Source: Isoetes taiwanensis
Taxonomy: Eukaryota > Streptophyta > Lycopodiopsida > Isoetales > Isoetaceae
Reading direction: 5' to 3'
DNA length: 64,000 bases
NCBI GenBank assembly: GCA_021234155.1
Contig: JAJEKV010000093.1
Coordinates: 620,001-684,000, forward strand
The notes beneath the pieces were generated by a model. That model saw only the letters and a program-made list of their open reading frames with translations. It was not told the origin of the DNA and made no database searches. The position numbers and the translations under genes were made by a program. Below are positions 11,250 to 20,768 of this stretch, one piece after another. Each line of letters begins with the position of its first letter. Positions within the stretch are counted from its first letter, which is position 1.

Positions 11250-12464
11250 TCCTCTAAGAGTCCACGCACCACCACATTATGGCGTCGGTGGCTCTGCTCC
11301 TGCTGCTCACTGAGTCGAGGGGCAACATTAAACATTCAATGGTGGCCTTTGTTGGGCGGGTGTGTGGGCTGCTGGCTGAAGGCGGTGTGGTGTCGCGAGA
11401 TGGAGGAGGTGGTGTCGGTGCACTGTTTGGCGACACGTGCGGGGCGGGGAACGCGTCGCGGCAGGCTGTCCCCGTGTTGCGGCCTCGCTACACGGGTGGG
11501 GAGCCTAGCTCTGTTGGAATCTCTTTTGCTTGGCCAACTCATTTGTGCGATTACGCGGTGTTCATGGACCTCGGCATGGAGGCCGGCCGCCTGTTGGGCA
11601 ATGGTTGCTTTGAGCTCCGGATCTCGATCTTGTGTCTCGACCCTACTCTGCGGGGTTCTTAGCTCACTGGTCGGCCGGCGATGGCTCGGACATTTCCTAT
11701 CACGGTGGCATACCTCTCGGAAAAACCGACTTGAGGGCGGGAAATAGTTGCTGCTTTGTATCACGCTCAACACTCTGCTTGTCGCATGCCATAGTCTCCA
11801 TGGTGGTGAGGAGGGAATCCACGCAAGCTCGCAAGTGGATAAAAGCATGTTAGGGTGTACCACTTTTGGAACCTGCAAAAGTACATACACTAGGTACTTC
11901 AGAACTGGGTACTTTCTCATTTTTCTTTTCATTAAAACTAATACAAAAATCCAAAATAAAAGTCAAGGACATGGTAATATTCAAAGTTAGGATAAAGATA
12001 ATGCTATCGAAGATCAATATATATATAAAAAGTTTTAAAACATACCTTATATTGAGATATTATACAGGTACCCAGTACCCAGTCCTGGCTACCTTTTTAG
12101 GTACCTTTTTGGTCACTAAATAATACTTTTTAAGGGACACCCTAACATGCTTTTACCCAAGTCGGCAAGGCCCTGCTTATCCTGTTGCCTCTCAAAGTGG
12201 GCCATGGCCAGATCTTCTTCTTCTTTGCATCGCGGGTCTCCATCTCGTAACCCGTTGCTTTAAAGCGCCAATGTTCTTTTTGAGCACGTGGGATCTTTGA
12301 GGGCTGTATATCTCTTTATCAATCCTGCAATCCGGGTTAGGGTTACTCTCGTCTGTTCCTCCAATTTGTTTCATGGTCCTCGTCTGCTGTCTTGGGGCTT
12401 GGCGACCTTCATCCATCTCGAAGTCAATCTCATAGATTGGGCCTTTGCGGGCTTCCCTCCTCAT
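11250..12464 (-). pseudogene. LINE ORF1-like region, split by a MITE
   Basis: On the minus strand, 12464-12192 encodes a charged, Arg/Lys-rich stretch (KKNIGALKQRVTRWRP and RRRRSG). After the MITE at 11837-12158, coding-like sequence resumes (LRACVDSLLTTMETMACDK, then RDPELKATIAQQAAGLHAEV), with heptad-like spacing suggesting a coiled coil. This fits the RNA-binding ORF1 protein of LINEs. Assignment depends on position and composition, with no diagnostic motif. The plus-strand open frames over the same DNA are shadows caused by high GC. Confidence 0.5.
11837..12158. mobile_element. MITE copy A, 322 bp, 4-bp target duplication
   Basis: Terminal inverted repeats begin GGGTAAAAGCATGTTAGGGT (left end here has GGATAAAAG). 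The element is flanked by AAGT at 11833-11836 and 12159-12162. It matches, in opposite orientation, the 321-bp copy at 28274-28594. Internal GGTAC motifs (GGTACT, GGTACC, AGTACCC) cluster near both ends and could be transposase binding sites. It has no coding capacity of its own and is nested inside the ORF1-like part of the LINE. Confidence 0.9.
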
Positions 12465-12719
12465 GGAAGAGGTTTCTCCCTTGTCTTTGTTATGTCGGCC
12501 CGGGGGCCGTTTTAGCGTGACCCTTCACCTACAGTTCTCGGGTGAAATCCGGTGGCCTTTGAGTCTTTGGGGTTGGGGGCTGGGGCTGAGGGATGTCTCC
12601 CTCCAAATGGGGGTCTGGGCAAGGGGCTAGAGAAGCGGCCATGAAGATGTATGGTATGGATGGGGGTTAAAGAGTTAAAGTGCTATGAAGAATTGAAAGA
12701 AGCTTAAAAGCATAAACGA

Positions 12720-12850
12720 TGCCCTCGATGGTTGGCACGGGGGTTTGGGGGTTCAACCCCGTGGTCGATGGTTGGCACAGGGGGGTTTGGGGGTTCAATC
12801 CTGTGGGGGAAGGTTCGATTCCAGCCTTTTGGCCAGGAATACTTTTGGTA
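12720..12850 (+). repeat. Duplicated block with tRNA-like promoter boxes
   Basis: CGATGGTTGGCAC followed by a G-rich stretch and GGTTCAA is present twice (starting near 12718 and 12763). TGGCACAGGGGG at about 12773 resembles a pol III A box, and GGTTCGATTCC at 12812-12822 is an exact B-box consensus about 40 bp later. A tRNA cloverleaf does not fold convincingly (weak T stem), so this could be the head of a tRNA-derived SINE or a tRNA pseudogene. Confidence 0.35.
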
Positions 12851-13004
12851 TGGGCTTGCTTTGAATGAGCTTTTTGGAATAGGTTGAAATGGGAAAGGAA
12901 GAACACAAGGAAACAGGGAAGGAAGAGAAGGCGACAGATCCAACGAATTTTCAATGTGCTCGAACCTGGAGCATCCTATTGGCGCGCCATGGGTCGCCTT
13001 GATA

Positions 13005-13310
13005 GTATGTGGAGAGGGAAAGAAGGCTAGAGAGATAGTGAGAGAAAGAAGGCTAGAGAGATAGTGGAAAAAGGGAGAGAAAGAAGGTAAGAGAAGGTTA
13101 GAGAGAGGAAGTGAGCTAGAGAGGGCTAGAGAGAGGAAGTGAGCTAGAGAGAGAGTGTGTGCAAGGCGCTAGAGAGAGAAAGTGAGCAAGAGAGAGAGTG
13201 TGTGCAAGGCGCTAGAGAGAGAAAGTGAGCAAGAGAGAGAGTGTGTGCAAGGCGCTAGAGAGAGAATGTGAACAAGGCGCTAGAGAGAGAATGTGAACAA
13301 ATAGAGAGAA
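13005..13310. repeat. GA-rich minisatellite, 43-bp core unit
   Basis: Units such as GCAAGGCGCTAGAGAGAGAA then AGTGAGCAAGAGAGAGAGTG plus TGT repeat with a 43-bp period around 13160-13260. They are preceded and followed by degenerate units (GAAAGAAGGCTAGAGAGATAG, cut short here). There is no coding potential. Confidence 0.85.
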
Positions 13311-13534
13311 GCGAGTCCCCTACTCATGATGAATAATGCTAAAAGGTTATTGTCGTCCTCTTCAGGCCAAAACCTAAACGACTCTTCAATTACCTTTTCA
13401 AAATCATTAATGAAAATGTTGATAGCATGGTGCATTTTCATTTGTGTGGATTATTGCAACTCTTTATGGCATAGCAGTCAACCTTTTTAGACCAATGCAT
13501 GTGAAGCCATCATAGGTATTTCTGGGGGGGATAT

Positions 13535-13947
13535 TTTTGGGTTAATACACAAACCATTATATCCATCACTCTAAAATTAAATCCGCCTTGAAACCCCCTT
13601 TGGTTTGGGTGCATATTCACACGGGGGGTGACTCCGGGCAATGAGAGCTGTTGGATAGGCATATTCACCCCTTATTCCTTAATCTACACCGTACACAAAG
13701 TTCCTCATTTGTGGGGTATAGATGTACAGAATTTGCTATACTGTATAACAAGATTCGCAAAATACTATAAGATTTGAGGTAATATACTACATGGTGTTGA
13801 TTTTGTACATGCAAAACATAATTATAGGGGGCTCTCATTTGCCCCTCACGTCACCCCCCGTGTGAATATGCACCCAAACCAAAGGGGGTTTCAAGGGGGA
13901 TTTAATTTTAGAGTGCTGGATGTAATGGTTTGTGTGTTAACCCAAAA
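13535..13947. mobile_element. Foldback MITE, about 413 bp with about 110-bp inverted ends
   Basis: The left end TTTTGGGTTAATACACAAAC is mirrored at the right end (GTTTGTGTGTTAACCCAAAA). Pairing continues inwards through AAATTAAATCC.CCTTGAAA, GGTTTGGGTGCATATTCACA and a G-run/C-run block, ending at GAGAGC/GCTCTC. About 190 bp of unpaired AT-rich DNA lies in the middle. I could not identify a clear target duplication. There is no open frame. Confidence 0.9.
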
Positions 13948-14379
13948 TTTTTTTGGCCCCTTCGGGGCCTTAAGAATTGATGAACGAAGTAAAAAATATT
14001 TGTAATCATATTATAGACACAATTAGAAACATTTTATTGATATCTATTTATTTAGGAATTTAAAATAGCAAAAAGAAATAGAAACCATGATATAAAGTTT
14101 AAAGGCTTCAATATTGTAGCGATGTAAGATGTGATAATGTTCATTGATGCAATAGTTTGAACGCTAATAAGCATGTTGTTAATAATGGCGGTGCCATATT
14201 CATCGAACATGGATCCAACAGTGAAGGTAGAGCAAGACAGAGCATCATGCTTGTCATTGGAGCTGTGGGAATGTTAAAATGTTTTGATAGTTGTATTTAA
14301 AGATCCATCTGGCAAAAAGCCATAATAGTTTATGTTCTAACTGTAACCAAGTCTGCAGAAAAGAGGCGTCATCGCATGG

Positions 14380-14620
14380 TTACTCCCAAGTCTGTGTTTC
14401 CAATATCATTTGACAAGCTAGAAGGAGTATAATCATACATGATGAAAGGAGATGTTCCAAATAATGGACCAAATGCTCCAAGCCATGCATCAGCACTAAT
14501 ATAAGTTCCATATGGCCATAGATAGTTGGGTATGTTGATTTCCCCCAGAACTTCAAATTCTCCTTCAAATTCTCCTGCATAGTATCCAATGGGATGTTTT
14601 AATATAAGTATGATGCAACA
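14380..14620 (-). other. Coding-like fragment, unrecognised
   Basis: One minus-strand frame stays open for about 70 codons (from about 14600 to the stop near 14385). It reads YYAGEFEGEFEVLGEINIP, then WPYGTYISADAWLGAFGPLF, and ends TDLGVTMR. Composition looks like protein, but I do not recognise it. It lies downstream of the ATG18-like remnant on the same strand and may be its last, diverged exon. The acidic GEF-EGEFEVL segment vaguely recalls the acidic end of that family. This is a weak inference. Confidence 0.3.
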
Positions 14621-14999
14621 CTTTATTCAAGTACACTTTATTCGGTTATGAAATACACTTAGATACATCTCAAACACCTTAGTACTGTCTGTTTAATTTG
14701 TCTAAAAAAATCTTAATTAATACATACCAGCAGCTAAGATGGCCTTCGGTGAGAATCTGGGTAATGACGAAGATTAGCAGACTGGTGAGACCGCACCTGT
14801 TTTACAAACATGATTTACAAACAAAAAACTAAACCTTGTTCGTTGTATCTGCAAGTATAGATGTCTTAGCAACAATCAGATAACAAATATAACTTTTTAT
14901 TTCAGGTTAATAAAATAGGCAGTAGAATATACATTGGGCTTCAGAAGCTGCCTTGTTTGCACTTTCAGTTCAGCCTTTGAGATATAATGAGAGTGCATC

Positions 15000-15772
15000 T
15001 CCTGAGCCGCCATGCTAGTTAGTTTTGATTGATCACGAGAAACACAATCAATTGTCTCTTCTCTTTCAACCCAACTTGGCCTTCAACAGACATCCCACTT
15101 CTCCAATGGTTCAATGCCAAGTTCCAACAACTGGATTTGACAAGCATTTCCTGTACCTACGTTCCCCATCTCAGGTTTGATGTGATTGCTTCCTGCTACA
15201 GGGTCTACATATGGACATAAAGAATATCTGGAAATATATCCAGAGGGATATAATACCCATAGCTTTTCTTGCAAAAATGCATATCCTTGCTCAAACGGTC
15301 ATGAAATGTGGATGCCACTGCTCCAGAAGCATGTGCCTTCCCAGTTGCAACAACTGCTGCATCATCAATAGTACTTCGCCATCCACCTATCCCATTTTTA
15401 ACCCTATTTACAACCGAAAGGAGTAAATTTAAGTGGTCCTGTGCGCGACCACCAAGGAATTATTAATGTTGATGCAATTTCAGTCTTCCCATCTGTAATT
15501 TTACTTGCATGTATGTGTGAGCCAATTGCACCACCATATGGAGATATCGCAAATAAACGAGTTGTTCCCCTAGAAGAGCTGACAGAGACCCAATGGCTAT
15601 TACTGTTGAAAGTAATATCTTGAATCACCTGCAAGATAAGGGTAAGCAATGAAAAACCACATTCACATGAACTCTCCAAGACCAAGTGTTTGATCCTACC
15701 GCATTTGTAAGGCCGTGATAAAGTTCCTGATCATAATCTAGTGAACCGTTGCTAGTTCCTGTTGATGGTATG
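15000..15772 (-). pseudogene. ATG18/BCAS3-type WD-repeat protein, partial pseudogene
   Basis: Plant ATG18f/g/h proteins carry WD repeats and a BCAS3 domain and act in autophagy. Here an exon ending at 15700 encodes TSNGSLDYDQELYHGLTNA. A 71-bp GT-AG intron (15699-15629) follows, and the exon from 15628 reads VIQDITFNSNSHWVSVSSSR and GTTRLFAISPYGG, a family hallmark. Further down, 15274-14990 gives LWVLYPSGYISRYSL, then EPLEKWDVC, a TGA in place of a likely CGA, and RPSWVEREET with HYISKAELKVQT, in the BCAS3 order. Stop codons, an in-frame TGA near 15780 and the absence of the N-terminal WD repeats argue for a pseudogene. An unusually spliced partial gene is less likely. Confidence 0.7.
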
Positions 15773-16578
15773 CCGAAATGGAGGGCTTAATCAGAACCTG
15801 CAATCTGCACAAAAACATCTGCACAAACCCTGATAAGCCCACAAATATGCCTCATGATTCTGCATCAAAACCTAGCCGCAAATCCAGGAAGGAGCCAAGC
15901 TGCATCAAATCCATCTGCCACTCCTTGCCCTTGTCTTCTGGCTCCATGAACCGGATATCTTTGTGGACATATAAGAGTAGGTGAATTGGGATGAAGCTGC
16001 GTGTTGAAGCCAGAATTGCAACTAGAGCCCAAAAGGAGGAGATGTCCATGGCAGATTAGATGAAAAAACTTCGTTGCTGCTAACCATTCTGAAACCCTAG
16101 GGTTTGTATGCACGATGGTTGCATGTATGTAAGCCCTTCGAAAGAAATGCTTTGGCGCCGGAATGCCATGGAAACTTTGAATAGTATGGCACAAACTGCT
16201 GAAGCAAGCATCCGGCCGCATCATCCTCTGCATTAAAGCACTAACGCTTCCACTCCAAATCTGTTTCCACTCTGATCACAAGAACATTAATTTTTTGCAA
16301 GAATGCCCTGAAATGCTATCCACGAGGCTTGCATGTTCAACCCCTAAAATAAAAAGAGGGCTTTTGTTGTGAGCCCTTGGATGTTGGACCATTGGAAAAA
16401 AAAAGCTAAATCAACGACTAAGAAATGGTGCACTCTAGATGTACGCATTAGTACATCCATTCGAATACGCCATGAAATCTTAGGAAAACCTTTGTGAAAA
16501 GCGTACAAAAACACAAAGAAAACCCCCTGTTATTATGCTACATATTCAATTTGTGGAGAACCAATTTTCTATATGAGA

Positions 16579-16674
16579 AATGTTGCTTTAGGCAAGATTT
16601 TGGGATGGAAACAATGCCGACGCGCGGAGCGCGGAGGCATTATTGACATCCCAGAATGTTGCCTAGGCAACATT
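16579..16674. repeat. 96-bp foldback with GC-rich loop
   Basis: AATGTTGC.TTAGGCAA...TTTTGGGATGGAAACAATGCC (gapped) pairs with GGCATTATTGACATCCCAGA followed by ATGTTGCCTAGGCAACATT, around the loop GACGCGCGGAGCGCGGA. The loop itself contains a CGCG-rich palindrome. A similar GCGGAGGCATTATTTGA piece occurs near 50434. It is probably a small MITE or a solo end of one. Confidence 0.75.
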
Positions 16675-16682
16675 CTTATAAT

Positions 16683-16956
16683 GTGAAAACAGTTTAGATA
16701 AAATTCTGCCACAATGAAACTCTTCAGAATCACTGTTAAACTCCTTAGAATACAGGGTAGATCTTCAGAATCGCTGGTAAACTCCTTCAAAATGCGAGGT
16801 AAATCTCTGATCTTTGGGTAAAACTGTCGGAGCAGCAAATAAACGCGGCCGCAGGAAGAAACTCAGAAAAAGTGTTCACATTCAGGTTTGAATGTGTGTG
16901 CCACGTGTATGGCACTATTGGAGGCATAAAGGTAATTTTATCTAAACCGTTTTTAC
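16683..16956. mobile_element. MITE-like element, about 274 bp with 23-bp inverted ends
   Basis: GTGAAAACAGTTTAGATAAA(ATT) at the left is mirrored by AATTTTATCTAAACCGTTTT(TAC) at the right, with 2 mismatches. The interior has imperfect repeats of TCTTCAGAATC.CTG.TAAACTCCTT. It starts only 8 bp from the 96-bp foldback, so the two may belong to one composite element. No clear target duplication. Confidence 0.65.
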
Positions 16957-16990
16957 GTGTTTTTAATTGCCAGTTGCCATTGCATTTGTT

Positions 16991-17078
16991 ATGTACATTG
17001 ACTAGACTATAGATTTATTCAGGGCCAATGATTTATGTACATTGACTAGACTATAGATTTATCCAGGGTCAATGATTT
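16991..17078. repeat. 44-bp tandem duplication upstream of MurF
   Basis: ATGTACATTGACTAGACTAT, continuing AGATTTAT(T/C)CAGGG(C/T)CAATGATT, occurs at 16991 and 17035. It is 70-160 bp before the MurF start and so probably in the promoter or 5' UTR. Confidence 0.85.
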
Positions 17079-17151
17079 TAATTCCAGCTGGGGATGATGA
17101 TTATGGTTTTGACGCCGTCAAGTTCTGTTAGAATATTTCGTGTAGAATATT

Positions 17152-18799
17152 TTGATGCATTTATGCCCTTATGCTATATTCCCTGTTCGAAGCATGCAGA
17201 CATGTTTGGGTAGCTCCTTTTTCGCACTAAATTGGAGCTGCAAGTCTCATATCCAGCTCGCCAGCGTTCAAATCCGTGCCATACATGGAAACTGGAAAGA
17301 TGGAGCAGGAGGAGTAATATGGGATGCTGCAGAGATTGCCAATGTTGTACAAGGCCGCCTGGTCTCAGATGGAGCATCAGGCAGCATCTGTACAGATACA
17401 AGGCAAATTGAATCTGGTCAGTGGTTTTTGGCCCTGGAAGGAGATAGATTTGATGGCCATGATTTTTTGGATGATGCTCTAAACAAGGGCTGTGCCGGAG
17501 TTATTGCTCGCAAGGTCCCACGAAAATGGCCCACTGGTCTTGTTCAAGTAGAAGGTAAAACTCTACATGCTTTGCAAAAATTAGCTTCATCTGTTAGAAA
17601 AAGATACGGAGGTCCTGTTGTTGGGATCACAGGTAGTGTTGGTAAAACCACAACTAGGGTTATGACTGCATTGGCACTCGGAACCCTAGGTCATGTGCAT
17701 CAGACACAGGGAAACTTGAATAATGCTATTGGAGTTCCCCTGACCCTTCTTAAAATGCCATCTTTTTCCAGTGCATGTGTTCTTGAGATGGGTATGAATC
17801 ATAGTGGAGAAATATTCCAGCTTGCTGAGATTGCACAGCCCTCTGTTAGAGTTATTTTGAATGTTGGCCCTGCTCATATAGGCAACTTTGCAAGTATAGA
17901 AGAAGTGGCAGCTGCCAAGGGGGAGATGTTGTTGAATGCTAAAGCAGGAGATATATGTATTATCAATGCAGATGATGTCTATCTATCAGATCTTGGCATT
18001 CCAGATGGCGTCAAAGTGGTGCTGTGGCTTGAACTTGCCCTCTTGTGTTTTACTTGGCTCATTTTATTTGTATTGAGATTTTAAATTTGCATTGCAGGTT
18101 AGATTTGGGATGAAAGACCTTTCAGATGTGAGGTTGCTAGATGTTGAAAATATAAGAGGAGGATGTGCTGTGAAAATGGCGCTTCGAGTTAAAGAGGAGA
18201 ATGGTTGCCAAAAGGTGGAGTGTACCATTCCCAGCCCAGGATTGCACCTTGCCAGCAATGCTTGTGCAGCAACTGCAATTGCCTATTCTCTTGGGATCCC
18301 CTTGCAGGTGATCATGTCATCTTTTTTGGAATATTCTCCATTAGGAATGCGCTGTAGACTCGAAGAAGTTTCTCAACTGGGAATTAGGTTAATTAATGAT
18401 GCATACAATGCAAATCCTTTAAGCATGGAGGCAGCATTGGCATTATTGGATTCAATCGATTGTAAAGGCAGGCGAATTGCTGTTTTGGGGGATATGTTGG
18501 AGCTTGGGACATTTACTGAAGAGGAACATGCAAAAGTCCTTCAACTTTGTGTAGAACTACAATTTGAAATTATTGCAGTTGCTGGTCCAGCCTTTGCAAA
18601 GGCAATGCAGACTCTAGACAAGGCATCAATGCAATGCACTCTGAAATCTTACGAACATTCTCTCATGCTTGCCAATGAACTAGTGGAGGAGCTAGCCCCA
18701 GGTGACGTTGTTCTTATTAAAGGTAGCAGGGGATCTCATATGGAGTTGATATCACATGCCATTAGAGCTAAAACTGCAAATGGCCTTTATAATACATGA
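17152..18799 (+). CDS. MURF: UDP-MurNAc-tripeptide:D-Ala-D-Ala ligase (MurF), plastid type
   Basis: MurF adds D-Ala-D-Ala to UDP-MurNAc-tripeptide, the last cytoplasmic-type step before lipid-linked peptidoglycan assembly. Exon 1 is 17152-18018 and exon 2 is 18098-18799, separated by a 79-bp GT-AG intron. Together they give about 522 residues. Visible features are an N-terminal substrate domain (CTDTRQIESGQWFLALEGDR, residues about 80-99), the ATP P-loop GITGSVGKTTT (about 158-168), EMGMNHSGEI (about 212-221), the MurF signature NDAYNANPLSM (about 389), AVLGDMLELG, and the C-terminal VLIKGSRGSHME. The first 45 residues lack a MurF match, are poor in acids and contain Ser, Arg and Lys, which fits a plastid transit peptide. 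A second Met at 17194 is an alternative start. All core motifs are intact, so I call it functional. Confidence 0.93.
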
Positions 18800-20457
18800 T
18801 GTAAAGGAGAAATGCATTGCTCAACATGTTTAATATTTTGTTAAGAGTTCACAAATTAAAATGGATAAAGTATAACAAAATCAACATTGTAAGTTCACGT
18901 GGAAGTAACATAATTAAGTTTGCAGATTTGTTTTTTAAGCTGTTTTAAGCATACAAAAGGAAGGTTAAGAGATTCTTGTTTTGGTATGTATTGGGAATTC
19001 ATAGAATGTTGCTGCTGGCATCGGTGTTGTGGGCAACCTTTTTTTTACTCAAGTATCTTCCCTATCTTTAGGGAGAAGCCTTACTTCTTTGCTCCACCAC
19101 TCGCTACCTAGAGCATTGACATCTATAACTATAATTTTCATGTTATTATTCGTTCCTAAGGTCTAATTTACTATCTTATCTAACGTTTTATACATGCCGA
19201 AGCAACCCAAACCACTGAACCTAGAAGTCCGAACCCGGAGGATCCAAGAACATATACAAAGACGATGTTGGGACAGTGCAAAGACCATGATATATGATGT
19301 TTTATAGGAGCCTAGAGGAGTTCCATTGATGATGATGATCATGATCACTCTATACCAATGTCTAGGTAGCAATCGATGATGTCTCTCGGATTAGGTCCGC
19401 ACTATGTGCCATATCAAACTCAAACCACAATATTTATTGCAATGCACTTTAGCTAAAGTTTTAGAAATCTATATTAAATTACCACTTACCATAGCTAACG
19501 AATTTATTAGCACAAAGAATCGGCTCCCACTAGACCTTAAGCTTTGCCCTCCATTAGAACCTAAGCTTTGTCTATTGGAAGGTCTTTCACCTTTTATAAT
19601 AATTATTTACTTGTTCACATAGAGGCAAAATAAATACATGTCAAAGCAATACAAAAACTCATATCAAAGCAACAAAATTGTAACAACAATATAGTAGAGC
19701 TTACGACAGCCTTGATCTTGGGTTTTGAGAAGGGAGCTCTTTTCCCCTCATTAAATCAACCCTTCTTGGTCCAAAACCAGCCCACAACGATCCTTGATTC
19801 AACTTCTATTCAATCTCTCGCCATATCCAGATCTTTGCTTGTTTGGCGCTTATCATGCTTTTCTGAATGGATCATACGTAATTTCCTTCAATCAGAGCAG
19901 TTTGGGCAGCTTTTGCTTTCTGCAACCATTAGGAAAGCCATGGAAACCTTTAATCTTATCAAGACGACCTTCCTTTTTCAATTCGGCTTGATCTAGACTA
20001 CTTTACATGGATTTGCCTTATACTTTGCCAAGCCATGCCCACAGACATGCGTTTGGCAAAACATATCAAGTCATACCCTCAGTGATTATTGTACAGAACA
20101 TCATTTAAGGACCCATGTATGAATTTTTTGTAGTAATATAATGTGATTACATTGGCAAATAGTTTTTACAAGTTTTTTATTAGGGAAAAAAGTTTACTAA
20201 AAGATAGGAGTTTTCTGTGCGTGCTGAACCATTGAGTTCATATAAATATAAAGGAAAAGATATAGCTAAACATAAAAAGGGAAAAAAAGAAGTTTGTATT
20301 ATTTTTTTGGTTTATCTTTTTTAAGGGCTTGTTATTTTTAAACCTAACAAACTTTTTAAGAACTTTTTTGGTTTATCTTTTTAAGGCTTTGTTATTTGGA
20401 AGCCCACAAACGCAAAGATAGCTAGGAGTTTTTGTTGGACAGTTGCATGCATGTCGG
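18800..20457. other. Intergenic DNA, no gene recognised
   Basis: MurF 3' flank and AT-rich DNA. Short open frames at 19404-19622 and 19712-19996 lack family features. Plausible polyadenylation-type AT-rich signals lie just after the MurF stop (AATATTTTG, AAATTAAAATGG near 18830-18860). Confidence 0.4.
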
Positions 20458-20597
20458 AGGATGCTCTAATGAGCTGGACGGCCTACCTGAAGGCAGACTG
20501 TTGCAGGGGGGTGATGTAATTCCTGGGAGGATGCTCTAATGAGCTGGACGGCCTACCTGAAGGCAGACTGTTGCAGGGGGGTGATGTAATTCCTGGA
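20458..20597. repeat. 70-bp perfect tandem duplication
   Basis: AGGATGCTCTAATGAGCTGG ... GGTGATGTAATTCCTGGG is repeated exactly at 20458 and 20528 (period 70). Perfect identity suggests a very recent event or an assembly artefact. It is not coding. Confidence 0.9.
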
Positions 20598-20768
20598 CTC
20601 AGGGATTTGTTTGATCCTAGTAAGCTTGAACTTCTCTGTGCTTGAGCTTGTGCTTGATTCTAGAACATAAATTTTGATTGTTCACCAGCAAAATATGTTG
20701 AGTTGGCCATAAATTGATTTTATCTAGCTTATGCATAGCAGAATTTAGGGTCGCTTTTAGATTCATGT

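Larger units (their letters stand above)
7281..12500 (-). mobile_element. Large degenerate LINE (non-LTR retrotransposon), GC-rich
   Basis: Read on the minus strand, the pieces occur in LINE order: a coiled-coil/basic ORF1-like region (about 12460-11250, split by a MITE), endonuclease C-terminal part (about 10400-9850), reverse transcriptase (about 9220-8275), Cys/His motif (about 7760-7640) and the ORF2 C-terminus (7545-7324). The 3' end at about 7281-7300 is AAAAAACC(TATTC)n. Frames shift repeatedly and the copy cannot be active. Base composition is much richer in G+C than the flanks, especially at 10.7-11.7 kb. The 5' limit is uncertain. I place it near 12500 because ORF1-like coding ends there. 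Confidence 0.8.

Noticed and set aside
11223-11747. Plus-strand 174-codon frame in the GC-rich region
   Set aside because: It overlaps LINE ORF1-like coding on the minus strand. High GC makes long chance frames.
11336-11932. Minus-strand frame starting KMRKYPVLKYLVYVLLQVPK
   Set aside because: Its start is MITE sequence; the same peptide arises from the copy at 28.5 kb. It is not a gene start.
12773-12822. Functional tRNA gene
   Set aside because: The T stem pairs poorly and no acceptor stem is visible.
13005-13310. CRISPR-like array
   Set aside because: Units are contiguous GA-rich minisatellite without spacers, in a plant genome.
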